Shown here: positions 34,343 through 44,401 of the stretch, one piece after another | Layout: every line of letters starts with the position of its first letter | Position numbering within the stretch: position 1 is the stretch's first letter | DNA from: Rhodobacteraceae bacterium EL53 | Lineage (GTDB): Bacteria > Pseudomonadota > Alphaproteobacteria > Rhodobacterales > Rhodobacteraceae | DNA: 64,000 nt | Assembly: GCA_900313015.1 (NCBI GenBank) | Contig: OMPR01000008.1 | Location: 310,001-374,000 of the forward strand | Direction of reading: 5' to 3' | Made by a program: the position numbers and the translations under genes | The notes under the pieces: model-generated | Told to the model about the DNA's origin: nothing | The model's input: only the letters and a program-made list of their open reading frames with translations | Databases searched by the model: none

Positions 34343-35660
34343 TGCGTGCAGCCTTGATATAGATCATGGGGTTTACGGGTCTTCCATTGACCCGCACTTC
34401 GTAATGGAGGTGCGTGCCGGTTGACCGTCCGGTACTGCCCATATCAGAGATATGATCCCCGCGCGAGACCCTTTGGCCGACCTTTACGCGGATCTTGGTA
34501 TTATGGGCATAAAGTGTCTCAATGCCAAAGGCGTGTTTGATTTTGATTAAACGTCCGAAGCCGGACTGCCAACCCGCATGCGAGACGACACCATCAGCCG
34601 TGGCGAAGATATCGGTACCATGCGCACCAGCAAAGTCGGATCCGTTGTGCATCCGACGTCCACCGGTTTTGGGATCACGGCGATACCCAAAGCCGCTTGT
34701 GTACCGAACAGCAGAGCGGACAGGGCTTGCAAAAGGCGCCTTTTCCGCAGCAATTCGGTATAGGTTCAGCTGATCCATTTGTTGTAGCAATTTATTCGCA
34801 CGCGCTTCGTCAGCTGAAGGTTCCTCACCGCGCGTGCTGAAGGATAAAGGGGTCAACGGACCGCCCTGACCGCTATATCCGCGCCGGACCTGTTCTAAGA
34901 TCCGGTCGGTTGGCATGCCCGCGCTGCGGAACATCTTATCCAATGGTTGAACCGAAATGGTCATTGCTTCTTCTAACTGGCGAAAGATCTGATCATTTTG
35001 CTCTTTCATCAGGGCGATATGTTGTTCAAGCGTCGCACGGTCGTCTAGCGCAGCTTGCGCGTCCGTCTGAATTTGATCCCGCTCTTCGGCGGTTTTGGCC
35101 AATGCCTCGGCCATGAAATCCATCTGTATCGGGTCAAAAGAAACGGACCCATTGTTGGCAAGGTCGCTTTCAGTCTGCTCCGTCAGCTGCGTCAATGATT
35201 GGCGTGCGGCTTCGCGCTGCTTCATAGTGCTGCGCAGGGTCGTTTGGATAACCTCGATTCCCGTCTCAAGCTCACGTCGCAACGTTTCTGAGGTTAGCAA
35301 ATCCGATTGCATCACCGAAATCTGCGACAGGGCAGCATTGAACCGCTGCTGCGCCGCCAGCGCTTCGACGGCCCGGCTGTCACGTTCAAGCGACAGAGCG
35401 TTCAAACGCTCTTGGTAGGTGGCTTGATCCCGTTTGGCTTGTTCTCGAAAGTTACCAGAGCCTATGCTGTCCATGAGCAGGATCGCGGTTGAAACGATGC
35501 TCCAAGCGACAACTCCAGCAACGCCCGCAAAGGCCAACAACTGGGTTTCAGGTTTGAGCCGGATAAATCGGGTGTCATTGTCCGATTTAAGAAAAACGCG
35601 ACGCTCTGGAAAAAGCTTCTCCAGGGTCCCGTGTATTTTTATTGCAAGACGTGTTCGCAC
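34332..35660 (-). CDS. Membrane-anchored M23 (LytM) metallopeptidase
   Basis: The 442-residue product (from GTG at 35660) starts basic and has one membrane helix (LLAFAGVAGVVAWSIVSTAI), a long coiled coil (~residues 75-270), and a C-terminal LytM domain with HNGSDFAGAHGTD and GTHLHYEVRVNG as zinc ligands. It cuts peptidoglycan cross-links or regulates other hydrolases. The GTG at 35660 has AAAGGGTGG upstream; an ATG at 35795 and a TTG at 35888 are possible but lack good ribosome binding sites. It overlaps the bactofilin gene. Confidence 0.9.
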   Translation of the reverse strand: MRTRLAIKIHGTLEKLFPERRVFLKSDNDTRFIRLKPETQLLAFAGVAGVVAWSIVSTAILLMDSIGSGNFREQAKRDQATYQERLNALSLERDSRAVEALAAQQRFNAALSQISVMQSDLLTSETLRRELETGIEVIQTTLRSTMKQREAARQSLTQLTEQTESDLANNGSVSFDPIQMDFMAEALAKTAEERDQIQTDAQAALDDRATLEQHIALMKEQNDQIFRQLEEAMTISVQPLDKMFRSAGMPTDRILEQVRRGYSGQGGPLTPLSFSTRGEEPSADEARANKLLQQMDQLNLYRIAAEKAPFASPVRSAVRYTSGFGYRRDPKTGGRRMHNGSDFAGAHGTDIFATADGVVSHAGWQSGFGRLIKIKHAFGIETLYAHNTKIRVKVGQRVSRGDHISDMGSTGRSTGTHLHYEVRVNGRPVNPMIYIKAARNVF

Positions 35661-35848
35661 GCGTCCACCCTTTGTTTCCCCATTCAAGACCACAGGGCTG
35701 AGGCCTGTTGGTCCTGAGGCGTGTGAATACCTGTGAGGGGGCGATTGGGCAAGTTTGTTAACAAGATCGGCAGGGTTAGCCGCATTTTGTAACATCAACC
35801 GGCGAAAAATCGCCGATCCAGCCAGCTCACAAACATTGAGAGACAGGC

Positions 35849-36679
35849 TCAGGGATTTTCTTTTTCCAAAGTCTCGGTCAACGGCCAATAAAAATCCGGG
35901 GGGATTCCGGCCTCAGCGCGCTTTTCCTCGTTGAAAGGAGGTTTTAGTGCCCCTTGAAAGTAGCGCCGAACAAGGTCATGAAAGGCGTCTTTGGGATCGA
36001 TGTTGTCGCGTCCGCACAAAAAGTGAAACCATTTGGACCCATAGGCAACGTGACCAACCTCTTCGGCATAAATGATTTCCAGAGCTTCAATTGCTTTAGG
36101 CAATTTGGCGCTTCTAAACACATTGATCATCCCTGGGGTTACATCCAAACCACGTGCTTCGAGGACCATTGGAACAACGGCTAAACGTCCCAGAAGATCC
36201 TCGGCGGTGTCTTCGGCTGCGCGCCACATGCCTGCATGCGCGGGCAGGGCTCCGTAGAAACTGCCCAAATCTTCCAAGCATCCGCAAACCAGATTGAAAT
36301 GACGAGATTCTTCTTCGGCGCATTTGACCCAGTCGTCGTAGAACCCCATCGGCATTGGCACATGACCAAACCGCGCGATGATATCCCAATGCAGGTCGAC
36401 GGCGTTCAGTTCGATATGTGCGACCGCATGTAAAAGAGCGATCCGACCAGCGTCTGATCCAGGACGCCTGCGCGGTACATCACGCGGCGATAGAAGCTCG
36501 GGCTTGTCTGGGCGCTTAGGGTGAATCGGAGGCGTAGCGGTCCCGATTTCAATGTTTGGTCCTTCACCCGCTCTGAAGTCTCGCCAAGCTTTGGCATATT
36601 TTCGAGACAGATCTGTTTTCGCCTGACCGTCTGCCGTCTGCAGAACATCGACGGCCATTTGTGCAAGGGTCAGTGTCAT
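35849..36679 (-). CDS. DUF455 family ferritin-like protein
   Basis: The 276-residue product is a DUF455 protein with helices that hold carboxylate/His clusters typical of ferritin-like di-iron sites: AVAHIELNAVDLHWD, EEESRHFNLVCG and IYAEEVGHVAYG. Substrate is unknown; tRNA-modifying MiaE-like and related di-iron oxygenases share the fold. The start overlaps the bcp stop by ATGA. Confidence 0.88.
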   Translation of the reverse strand: MTLTLAQMAVDVLQTADGQAKTDLSRKYAKAWRDFRAGEGPNIEIGTATPPIHPKRPDKPELLSPRDVPRRRPGSDAGRIALLHAVAHIELNAVDLHWDIIARFGHVPMPMGFYDDWVKCAEEESRHFNLVCGCLEDLGSFYGALPAHAGMWRAAEDTAEDLLGRLAVVPMVLEARGLDVTPGMINVFRSAKLPKAIEALEIIYAEEVGHVAYGSKWFHFLCGRDNIDPKDAFHDLVRRYFQGALKPPFNEEKRAEAGIPPDFYWPLTETLEKENP

Positions 36680-37137
36680 AGGGCTTTTGTCGCTTCTAGA
36701 ACTTCTTCAACGTGACCGGGTACTTTGACTTTACGCCAGATTCGCAGAATCTTTCCATCGCTGCCAATCAGAAACGTCGATCGTTCTATGCCCCAGTGCT
36801 TTTTGCCATAGAGGTTTTTTTCCTTCCACACGTCATAATCTTCGCATGTGGTGCCATTTTCGTCCGAAAGAAGCGGCGTGGTCAGTTGGTGTTTCGTTAT
36901 AAACTTCTCATGTTTGGCGACCGTATCTTTGGAAATTCCGAAAACCTGAACGCCAAGGTCGGCAAAGGCTTGCAAGGCATGTGAAAAGCCAATGGATTCC
37001 TTGGTACAGCCCGGGGTATCATCGCGAGGATAGAAAAACAGGACAACGGCACTTCCACGCAGGTCCGATAAATTTACGTCGCTGCCCCCGTCACGTGGCA
37101 GGGAAAAATCAGGGGCGAGATCGGAAATTTCGAGCAT
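36676..37137 (-). CDS. bcp: Bcp/PrxQ-type peroxiredoxin
   Basis: The thiol peroxidase reduces peroxides. The 153-residue product has the peroxidatic Cys44 in YPRDDTPGCTKES. The usual resolving Cys five residues later is missing (IGFSH follows); the only other candidate is Cys98 in GTTCEDYDVW. It may therefore be a one-Cys or unusual two-Cys form. It shares ATGA with the DUF455 gene downstream and is divergent from the large AsmA-like gene. Confidence 0.94.
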   Translation of the reverse strand: MLEISDLAPDFSLPRDGGSDVNLSDLRGSAVVLFFYPRDDTPGCTKESIGFSHALQAFADLGVQVFGISKDTVAKHEKFITKHQLTTPLLSDENGTTCEDYDVWKEKNLYGKKHWGIERSTFLIGSDGKILRIWRKVKVPGHVEEVLEATKAL

Positions 37138-37197
37138 GAATAAACTCCGGCAAGGATTCAGATGTTGGTGCGCGCATCATAGGTTGCGGTTGAAAAG

Positions 37198-40100
37198 TTG
37201 AAAGAGACCCAACACAATTCCTTGGCAAAGACCAAGGCAAACGATGCGACGCCAGTGGTTCGCAAGCGATCTCGGGTGCGTTCAAGTAGCCTGTGGGTTC
37301 TGCGAGGGACATTGGCACTGATTGTGTTGATGGCGCTGAGCGTCGCCATGGCTATGGGTCAAAAAATTCATGCCCCTGAATGGCTGCGTCAACAAGTTGA
37401 ATCGCGAATCGAACAGAACCTAGGAGGCATGGATCTGTCCTTTGGTGAGGTCAGCGTGATCGTCAATAAAGGGTGGCGTCCACGTGTGCGTCTGGAAAAC
37501 CTGAATTTAAAGGATTCAGAAGGCCGCCAAATCATACAGCTCAGAGATGTCGAAGCGACGATTGCCGTGCTGCCTTTGCTTTCGGGACAAATCCAACCTG
37601 AACGCGTCCAAATGAATGGGGCGTTCATCACGCTGCGCCGGGGGGAGGACGGCAACCTTACGCTAGCCTTTGATAACTTCGATCGCCCCGTCAACAGTGC
37701 GCCGAATATGGCAGAGCTGATCGAGGAATGGGATCGTGTTTTTCTGCGTCCGCATTTTGCGTCGCTTTCCTCCCTAGAGCTGAATGGCATAAATCTGAAT
37801 TACGAGGATTTGCGACACAAAAGAGCGTGGACGCTGGATGGTGGGCGCATTCAAATCACTCTGGGAGAAGACAGTTTGCGTTTGGCAACTGGGTTCACCC
37901 TTTTGAGTGGCGGGGATACCGTCAGTGCAATTGAGGCGAATTATTCAAGTAAGCTTGGTCAACCCGATGCGTTTTTCGGTGTGTCCGTCACGGATTTGCC
38001 TGCTGCAGACATTGCGCTCCAAACCCCTGCGTTGGCTTGGATGCAGGTACTGCGCGCCCCTATTTCCGGGGCTTTGCGCGGCAGCGTGGATGAGGCCGGC
38101 ACCCTAGGCCCGATATCGGCAACGTTGCAGATTGCAGCTGGGGTGTTGCAGCCAAATGAAAAAACAAAACCAATCCCATTTAACGGGGCACGCACATATT
38201 TCACATTTGACCCGCTCAAAAACGAACTGGACTTCAATGAGCTCTCTGTCGATAGCGCTTGGGGAAGCGCAAACGCCGAAGGGAAGGCGTACCTGGATGG
38301 GGTTGAGCAAGGTCAGTTGGAAAACCTTGTCGGGCAATTTCAATTTGCAAGCCTAAGTGTAAACCCCGCCGGGTTGTTCAAAGACCCAATCTCACTGGAT
38401 CGGGTTGATGTCGATTTCCAGATGAAACTGAATCCGTTTCGGTTCCAAGTTGGCCAAATGAACATCGTGGATCAGGATCAGACACTCCGACTTTCTGGGC
38501 TATTGGCCGCGAAACCCGCTGGGTGGCTGTTAGATGTTGATGGTGCGCTAGATCGCACAACACCCGCTCATATTTTGTCCTACTGGCCACCATCTTTGGC
38601 GGTAAAGCCGCGATTATGGGTTCAGAAGAACTTGATGGAGGGAGAGGCGACCAACGCAGATCTCGCTTTGCGGATACGACCCGGTGTTGAACCCAAACTT
38701 TTTGGGAACTTTGATTTTTCTAATGCTAAGGTCAAGTTTGCAAAGACTTTACCCCCTGTTGTCGGTGGTCGTGGGCAAGCCAGTTTAACGGGGAAACGGT
38801 TCGCTTTACTTGCCCACGCGGGCACGATTGTCACCGATTATGGCGACACGATTGATGCGACCGGAACATCATTCATCATTCCTAACATTACTATCCCCAA
38901 GGCTGCGCCAGGAATCGCTCGGATCATAGGATCGGGCAGTGTGGCTTCGTTTTTGTCCCTCTTGGACCGACCACCATTGAATGTAATGAAAGAGGCCAAC
39001 CTTCCGGTTGATTTGGCCAAAGGGCAGGTGAATGTCCGCGGTACCTTGGCTTTGCCTCTCAAAGATCGTGTCACGATTGATGACATGGAGTTTCATCTGA
39101 CTGGTGATGTTTCAAACGTGCACAGTTCAGTACTGGTGCCGGGCGTTGATATCAGTGCGCCTTTGTTGCAGGTCTCCGGAAATCAGACAGGTCTTACATT
39201 GTCAGGGGACGGTTTTTTCGGGGCTGTTCCGTTAACCGCCAGTTGGCATCAGCCTATCGGAAAAGTTCGTGGTCAGCGCAGCCGCCTGACCGGGGAAATC
39301 GAGGTGTCCCAACGTTTGTTGCAGCAGCTTGAAACAGGCCTACCGCCTGAAATGGTTTCCGGCACCGGAAAGGCTCAACTCACGCTCGAACTGGGGGGTA
39401 AGCAGCCGACGACCCTGTCTGTTCTCTCTGATCTCCAAGGGGTTCGGCTCGCACTACCTGATCTGAATTGGGTGAAACCTCCGAACGTTAAAGGGAGTTT
39501 GGATCTGAAAGCAACGCTGGGTAAGACAGGCGTGATCGAGACGATCTCAATTGCGGGGAATGGGTTACGAGCCAATGGATCCTTAACGTTTGACGAATCC
39601 AGCGGGTTGAAACGCGCGCGCTTCAGAACTTTTGAACTAGGCCAGTCTGTCGCGGTACCAGTTGAACTTATTGGGCAAGGCAAAGGGAATGCCCCGCAGA
39701 TTCGCATTCTGGGCGGGGTGATCGATTTACGAAAATTACCCGAGACATCAGGGGCCGGTGCTGGCGTTTCGAGCGGCCAGACGTCGGAAAAAATGGATGT
39801 GAAACTGGATCGCCTCCAGGTCACCGACTCGATTGCGCTGACGGCTTTCACAGGGCAGTTTTCAGCCAAGGGGGCTCTGTCCGGAAACTTTACAGCACAA
39901 TTGAATGGTCAAACATCCTTGCAGGGGCAGGTATTGGCTCGCAAGTCAGGGACGGGTGTATTCCTGCAATCCGACGATGCGGGAGGTATTTTACGCGCGT
40001 CAGGCATTATGGATCAGGCATTCGGAGGCGATTTCAAACTATCGCTTGAGCCTCTCAAAGGCGCAGGTTTCTACGATGGGCGCTTGAAAATTAACAAAAC

Positions 40101-40590
40101 CAGAATTCGGGATGCACCCGCGATGGCGGCTCTGTTCAATGCGATCAGTGTCGTTGGGCTGGTCGATCAAATGGCGGGACAGGGCATACTTTTCTCTGAA
40201 ATTGATGGTAAAATGCGTATCAGCCCCAATTCCATTCGTATCCTGGAGGGCAGCGCGGTGGGTCCGTCAATCGGGCTGTCTGTAGATGGGTCTGTTGATA
40301 CTGAGCGTAAACGCCTAAATCTGCGCGGCGTGGTCTCTCCAATCTATTTGCTGAATGCCATTGGCAGCGTTCTGACCCGCAAGGGCGAAGGCGTTATCGG
40401 CTTCAATTATACCCTAACAGGCCCAATGGACCGGCCTGATGTTTGGGTCAATCCGCTGTCTGGTTTGGCTCCGGGTTTCTTGCGCAATCTCTTGCGAGCC
40501 CCATCAGATTTACCGCCTATTTCGCCAGCACCGGCGCCTACAAAGGGCCCTTCGTCTAGCCCTAAGTCGAGCCCAGGTGGGAACCGCTGA
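37198..40590 (+). CDS. YhdP/AsmA-like intermembrane lipid-transfer protein (DUF3971)
   Basis: The 1130-residue protein has an N-terminal basic cap and a signal-anchor helix (~residues 31-53) followed by a long beta-rich periplasmic part. It carries DUF3971 at ~250-600 and the AsmA C-terminal type block near the end ([20 protein letters not shown]). These proteins are thought to bridge inner and outer membranes for phospholipid traffic. No ATG lies before the anchor; TTG at 37198, TTG at 37222 or GTG at 37255 are possible and no ribosome binding site decides. The C-terminal ~40 residues are a Pro/Ser tail. Confidence 0.88.
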   Translation: MKETQHNSLAKTKANDATPVVRKRSRVRSSSLWVLRGTLALIVLMALSVAMAMGQKIHAPEWLRQQVESRIEQNLGGMDLSFGEVSVIVNKGWRPRVRLENLNLKDSEGRQIIQLRDVEATIAVLPLLSGQIQPERVQMNGAFITLRRGEDGNLTLAFDNFDRPVNSAPNMAELIEEWDRVFLRPHFASLSSLELNGINLNYEDLRHKRAWTLDGGRIQITLGEDSLRLATGFTLLSGGDTVSAIEANYSSKLGQPDAFFGVSVTDLPAADIALQTPALAWMQVLRAPISGALRGSVDEAGTLGPISATLQIAAGVLQPNEKTKPIPFNGARTYFTFDPLKNELDFNELSVDSAWGSANAEGKAYLDGVEQGQLENLVGQFQFASLSVNPAGLFKDPISLDRVDVDFQMKLNPFRFQVGQMNIVDQDQTLRLSGLLAAKPAGWLLDVDGALDRTTPAHILSYWPPSLAVKPRLWVQKNLMEGEATNADLALRIRPGVEPKLFGNFDFSNAKVKFAKTLPPVVGGRGQASLTGKRFALLAHAGTIVTDYGDTIDATGTSFIIPNITIPKAAPGIARIIGSGSVASFLSLLDRPPLNVMKEANLPVDLAKGQVNVRGTLALPLKDRVTIDDMEFHLTGDVSNVHSSVLVPGVDISAPLLQVSGNQTGLTLSGDGFFGAVPLTASWHQPIGKVRGQRSRLTGEIEVSQRLLQQLETGLPPEMVSGTGKAQLTLELGGKQPTTLSVLSDLQGVRLALPDLNWVKPPNVKGSLDLKATLGKTGVIETISIAGNGLRANGSLTFDESSGLKRARFRTFELGQSVAVPVELIGQGKGNAPQIRILGGVIDLRKLPETSGAGAGVSSGQTSEKMDVKLDRLQVTDSIALTAFTGQFSAKGALSGNFTAQLNGQTSLQGQVLARKSGTGVFLQSDDAGGILRASGIMDQAFGGDFKLSLEPLKGAGFYDGRLKINKTRIRDAPAMAALFNAISVVGLVDQMAGQGILFSEIDGKMRISPNSIRILEGSAVGPSIGLSVDGSVDTERKRLNLRGVVSPIYLLNAIGSVLTRKGEGVIGFNYTLTGPMDRPDVWVNPLSGLAPGFLRNLLRAPSDLPPISPAPAPTKGPSSSPKSSPGGNR

Positions 40591-40639
40591 GGGCGATAAG
40601 GAGTGGCATTCATATTCCAGCCACATTATAGCGCCGTGC

Positions 40640-41689
40640 ATGAAACTCAGTGATTTTGATTTTGATCTTCCAGAAGATCTGATTGCCACACGTCCGGCGT
40701 CTCCGCGTTCGTCGGCGCGCTTACTTGTGGCCGACGCAGGGCAGATAACTGATGCCCATGTTTTCGATCTGACGGAATGGCTGCGCTCTGGCGACCGTTT
40801 GGTTCTAAATGACACAAAAGTTCTGCCAGCGCGGCTTAGCGGTAAGCGTCATCGCGATAGCGCACAGGGACCGGTGTCCGCCGCGATCGAAGTTACGTTG
40901 CTTGATCCCAAAGCAAGCGGCACCTGGACCGCTTTGTTAAAACCACTGAAGAAAATAAAAATTGGTGAAAGCATCATCTTCACCGATCAGTTTTCAGCCG
41001 TTCTAGAAGATGTGATCGAAGGGCAGGGCGTATTAAGGTTTAATCTGACTGGGTCAGATTTTGACGGCGCGCTGAGCGAGGCGGGCGCGATGCCCTTGCC
41101 TCCGTATATTGCGGCAAAGCGCAAAGCTGATGCACAGGACAAAACGGATTACCAAACTGTTTGGGCCCGCCACGCGGGGGCCGTTGCTGCGCCAACGGCG
41201 TCCCTGCATTTTGATGACACTCTATTGTCTAAGCTGATTTCAAAAGGCGTGGAGTTTACACATGTAACGCTACATGTCGGCGCGGGGACCTTTCTACCAG
41301 TCAAGGTTGAGGATGTCACAACCCATAAAATGCATGCCGAATGGGGCCATGTCAGTGAGCAGGCGGCAGCCGAGATAAACGAAACCAAGGCCGCCGGTGG
41401 GCGTGTTATTCCAGTCGGGACAACCGCCTTGCGCTTGATCGAAAGCGCCGCACGCTCTGGTCGGATCCAAGCTTGGGACGGAGAGACCGATATCTTTATC
41501 TACCCTGGGTTTGAATTTCACGTCGCCGATGCATTGATGACCAATTTCCACCTGCCAAAATCCACCCTCTTGATGCTTGTTTCAGCGCTGATGGGCAAAG
41601 GCCAAATGGACGAGATTTATGCTCACGCGGTAAATTCCCGCTACCGGTTTTTCTCTTATGGGGATGCGTCGCTTTTGTTCCCATCTTAG
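40640..41689 (+). CDS. queA: S-adenosylmethionine:tRNA ribosyltransferase-isomerase
   Basis: QueA transfers and isomerises the ribosyl of SAM onto preQ1-tRNA to make epoxyqueuosine. The 349-residue product starts [20 protein letters not shown] and contains [34 protein letters not shown], and the C-terminal [20 protein letters not shown]. The ATG at 40640 was preferred to upstream in-frame starts because it matches the family N-terminus. It follows the AsmA-like gene by 49 bases. Confidence 0.97.
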   Translation: MKLSDFDFDLPEDLIATRPASPRSSARLLVADAGQITDAHVFDLTEWLRSGDRLVLNDTKVLPARLSGKRHRDSAQGPVSAAIEVTLLDPKASGTWTALLKPLKKIKIGESIIFTDQFSAVLEDVIEGQGVLRFNLTGSDFDGALSEAGAMPLPPYIAAKRKADAQDKTDYQTVWARHAGAVAAPTASLHFDDTLLSKLISKGVEFTHVTLHVGAGTFLPVKVEDVTTHKMHAEWGHVSEQAAAEINETKAAGGRVIPVGTTALRLIESAARSGRIQAWDGETDIFIYPGFEFHVADALMTNFHLPKSTLLMLVSALMGKGQMDEIYAHAVNSRYRFFSYGDASLLFPS

Positions 41690-41796
41690 CCGTTTCCACG
41701 AAATCCGACTCTGCAAATGTCGTAGACAAGCGCGCTAGTTCGGGTGTCTGATGACACTTGGAGTTTCAACGCTGTCGGATAATACGGAGACGCCCG

Positions 41797-43068
41797 ATGC
41801 TGCAGGTTTTGTCAAACGCTTGGGCTCTATTGCTTGGCATGGGTTTATTGATGGTCGGAAACGGCCTTCAAGGCACTTTGATTGGTGTTCGGGGAGAGAT
41901 CGAAGGCTTTTCGACCTTTGAAATGTCGGTCGTCATGTCCGGATACTTTATTGGTTTTCTGGGGGGATCGCGGCTTGCCCCTGATATGATCCGACGTGTG
42001 GGCCATGTCCGCGTGTTTGCTGCATTAGCGTCGTTCATCTCGGCGGTCATGATCATGTACCCGGCTCTGACAGAACCAGTTGCGTGGTTTATCGGGCGTG
42101 TGATGATCGGGTTTTGTTTCTCTGGGGTGTATGTCACGGCTGAGAGCTGGCTCAACAATGCTGCAGACAACGAAAACCGTGGTCAGGCGTTGTCCCTGTA
42201 TATGATTGTTCAAATGATCGGAATCATCAGTGCGCAAGGCCTGATTCTTGTCGGAGACCCTGCCGGTTATGAAACATTTGTAATTGCGTCGATCCTTGTT
42301 TCGATCTCATTCGCGCCCATTCTGTTGTCAATTTCCCCCACACCGGCATTTGAAACAGCCAAACCCATGACGCTTCGCAAAATTCTCCAAACGTCTCCCT
42401 TGGGTTGCATCGGGATGTTCTTGCTAGGGGGAGTTTTCTCCGCACAATTTGGAATGGGCGCGGTTTATGGTGCAAAAGTTGGCCTCAATCTGCCCCAAAT
42501 TTCCGTCTTTGTAGCCGCTTTCTATGTTGGTGCTTTGTTGGCGCAATACCCTCTGGGCTGGATCTCAGATCGGATGGATCGTCGGACATTAATCTTGTTA
42601 GTGGCCTCTGCGGGCGGGGGCGGGTCAATGTTGGGCATGATCTTTGGAACCGAAATTATTTTGCTCCTCGTTTCGGCTTGCATTATCGGCGGGATGAGTA
42701 ACCCGTTGTATTCATTGCTTATTGCATACACGAATGACTATTTAGATCATGACGATATGGCCGCTGCATCGGGTGGATTGGTTTTCATCAACGGGTTGGG
42801 CGCAATTTCTGGTCCGTTGATTACCGGGTGGCTGATGGGGGAAAATGTATTTGGGCCATCAGGCTATTTCTTGTTCATGGGGATCTTATTGTTCACGCTG
42901 GCGGCCTATGCGGTGTACCGCAAAACGCAACGCGCTGCGATCCCAGTGGAAGAGACCAGCCCGATTATGCCGATGTACCCTTCGGCGACGCAAGTTGCCG
43001 TAGAGGTTGCTCAGGAGGTTGCGATCGAGGCCGATTTGGAGGAGCAAAACTCGCAAGATGTCGCATAG
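41797..43068 (+). CDS. MFS transporter, YcaD-like
   Basis: The 423-residue product shows 12 hydrophobic segments and MFS loops: GVRGEIEGFSTFEMSVVMSG, GFLGGSRLAPDMIRRVGHVR, and WISDRMDRRTLILLVASAGG. YcaD-type carriers export unknown small molecules. The start at 41797 has CGGAGA upstream. The last ~40 residues are a Val/Glu-rich acidic tail. Substrate unknown. Confidence 0.9.
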   Translation: MLQVLSNAWALLLGMGLLMVGNGLQGTLIGVRGEIEGFSTFEMSVVMSGYFIGFLGGSRLAPDMIRRVGHVRVFAALASFISAVMIMYPALTEPVAWFIGRVMIGFCFSGVYVTAESWLNNAADNENRGQALSLYMIVQMIGIISAQGLILVGDPAGYETFVIASILVSISFAPILLSISPTPAFETAKPMTLRKILQTSPLGCIGMFLLGGVFSAQFGMGAVYGAKVGLNLPQISVFVAAFYVGALLAQYPLGWISDRMDRRTLILLVASAGGGGSMLGMIFGTEIILLLVSACIIGGMSNPLYSLLIAYTNDYLDHDDMAAASGGLVFINGLGAISGPLITGWLMGENVFGPSGYFLFMGILLFTLAAYAVYRKTQRAAIPVEETSPIMPMYPSATQVAVEVAQEVAIEADLEEQNSQDVA

Positions 43069-43171
43069 CGAATAGAATTATGTCGCCTGTGTTGCAAGAT
43101 GTTACTGTAATTTTTTTGTAAAAGAATCTTTAATACCCATGTGCTTGGGGGAAACAAATGGAGAAAGACCC

Positions 43172-43753
43172 ATGGTCGGTCCCGAAGAGGTTTTAAGTTT
43201 CTGGCTGGATGAAGTTGGTCCGGACGGGTGGTATAAACAGGATGAGGTGCTAGACGCTGAAATCCGGAAACGCTTCCTAAGCACATGGGAAGCGGCTTGC
43301 GAAGGCAAGTTTTCGTTATGGTTGACATACCCTAGCGGTGCTCTGGCTTACACGATCCTAACAGACCAATTTCCGCGCAATATGTTCCGCAGCGATGGCA
43401 AGGCTTTTTCCACGGATCGGGCTGCTTTGTCTGCAGCCAAGGCGGCCATCGACAAAAAATGGGACTTGCGAATTGACGAACCGGCGCGTCAGTTCTTTTA
43501 CCTTCCGCTAATGCATTCCGAAAATCTCTGCGATCAAGAGCGGTGTGTTCGACTGATGTGTAAAAGGATGTCCAAATCGAGTGAATCGAATTTGCTGCAC
43601 GCGCGCGCGCATCGCGAAGTTATCCGTCAGTTTGGCCGTTTCCCATATCGCAACGAAGCGCTGCGACGGGAAACAACTGCATGCGAAATGACGTTTGTTA
43701 CGCAGGGCGGTTACGGTGAAACAGTACGCAGCCTACAAGCTGCTGTGGGTTAA
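43172..43753 (+). CDS. DUF924 family protein
   Basis: The 193-residue helical protein matches DUF924: VLSFWLDEVGPDGWYKQDEV, LTYPSGALAYTILTDQFPRN, FYLPLMHSENLCDQERCVRL, IRQFGRFPYRNEAL. The fold is TPR-like; biochemical role is unknown. The ATG at 43172 has GGAG 8 bases upstream. Its TAA shares TTAA with the TAA of the convergent gene on the other strand. Confidence 0.93.
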   Translation: MVGPEEVLSFWLDEVGPDGWYKQDEVLDAEIRKRFLSTWEAACEGKFSLWLTYPSGALAYTILTDQFPRNMFRSDGKAFSTDRAALSAAKAAIDKKWDLRIDEPARQFFYLPLMHSENLCDQERCVRLMCKRMSKSSESNLLHARAHREVIRQFGRFPYRNEALRRETTACEMTFVTQGGYGETVRSLQAAVG

Positions 43754-44175
43754 CTCACTGGTGTGCACCCCCTAAAATCAGAAATGCTGCGGGCTGCTGT
43801 GTCCGCAGCGGTCTCAATTGTATAGTCGATCAGCTTTTCCGGTGCATCTACAAGGGCGGTGATTTTGTCCTGTGCGGCGTCAATTTTCGCTTCGATAACT
43901 GTTACCCTGTTCATGAGGCCTTGCGCAGCGGCAGAGGTCAGCTCTGATCCACTGGACTTAAGGGCAGCAAGATCTTGACGTAATCCGGCTAACTCCTCGC
44001 GAGTGGCTTTGACCTCGTCGCGCAATGGGGTCACGCGCTGCAATGTAAGGGCAAAGTTCTCCGTCATTGCATCAACAGCCGCTGTCGTTTTCCAGGCTAA
44101 GAACAAACATAATGCAACAAGAATGAGTGTTGCGTTGAGCAAGGCCAAGGCAAGGTCTTTAAGGGTTTTCGTCAT
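43750..44175 (-). CDS. Hypothetical membrane-anchored coiled-coil protein
   Basis: The 141-residue product is not recognised. Residues ~10-29 (ALLNATLILVALCLFLAWK) are a membrane segment. A coiled coil follows (~45-110: RDEVKATREELAGLRQDLAA; VTVIEAKIDAAQDKITALVD), and then a short tail with one Cys. It resembles small inner-membrane scaffold proteins. It is a single gene on the minus strand, divergent from lpdA across about 226 bases. Confidence 0.75.
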   Translation of the reverse strand: MTKTLKDLALALLNATLILVALCLFLAWKTTAAVDAMTENFALTLQRVTPLRDEVKATREELAGLRQDLAALKSSGSELTSAAAQGLMNRVTVIEAKIDAAQDKITALVDAPEKLIDYTIETAADTAARSISDFRGCTPVS

Positions 44176-44352
44176 AATGAACCTCTGAAATTTTGGTGTG
44201 CTCTCTTAGTGAGTGAGCATCAGAATTGCGTTTTTTGTTTCAGTTGTAGCCATTCAAGTAGAGCGGGTATAGGCTGGAAGAAAGCCGAATTTAGCATTGT
44301 AACCTTGCGTCGCATTTGTCGCGGAAGGTCTCTGTTGATGTGTGTGTAAAGT

Positions 44353-44370
44353 TAGTTTAACGGTAAACTA
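44353..44370 (+). promoter_or_regulatory. Palindromic operator before lpdA, shared with pdhA
   Basis: TAGTTTA (44353-44359), ACGG and TAAACTA (44364-44370) repeat the arms found upstream of pdhA. The centre is 40 bases before the lpdA ATG, nearly the same place as in pdhA (36 bases). Confidence 0.7.
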
Positions 44371-44401
44371 GTTTTGAAACGACCTGCGTCGAGGGGATAC
44401 C

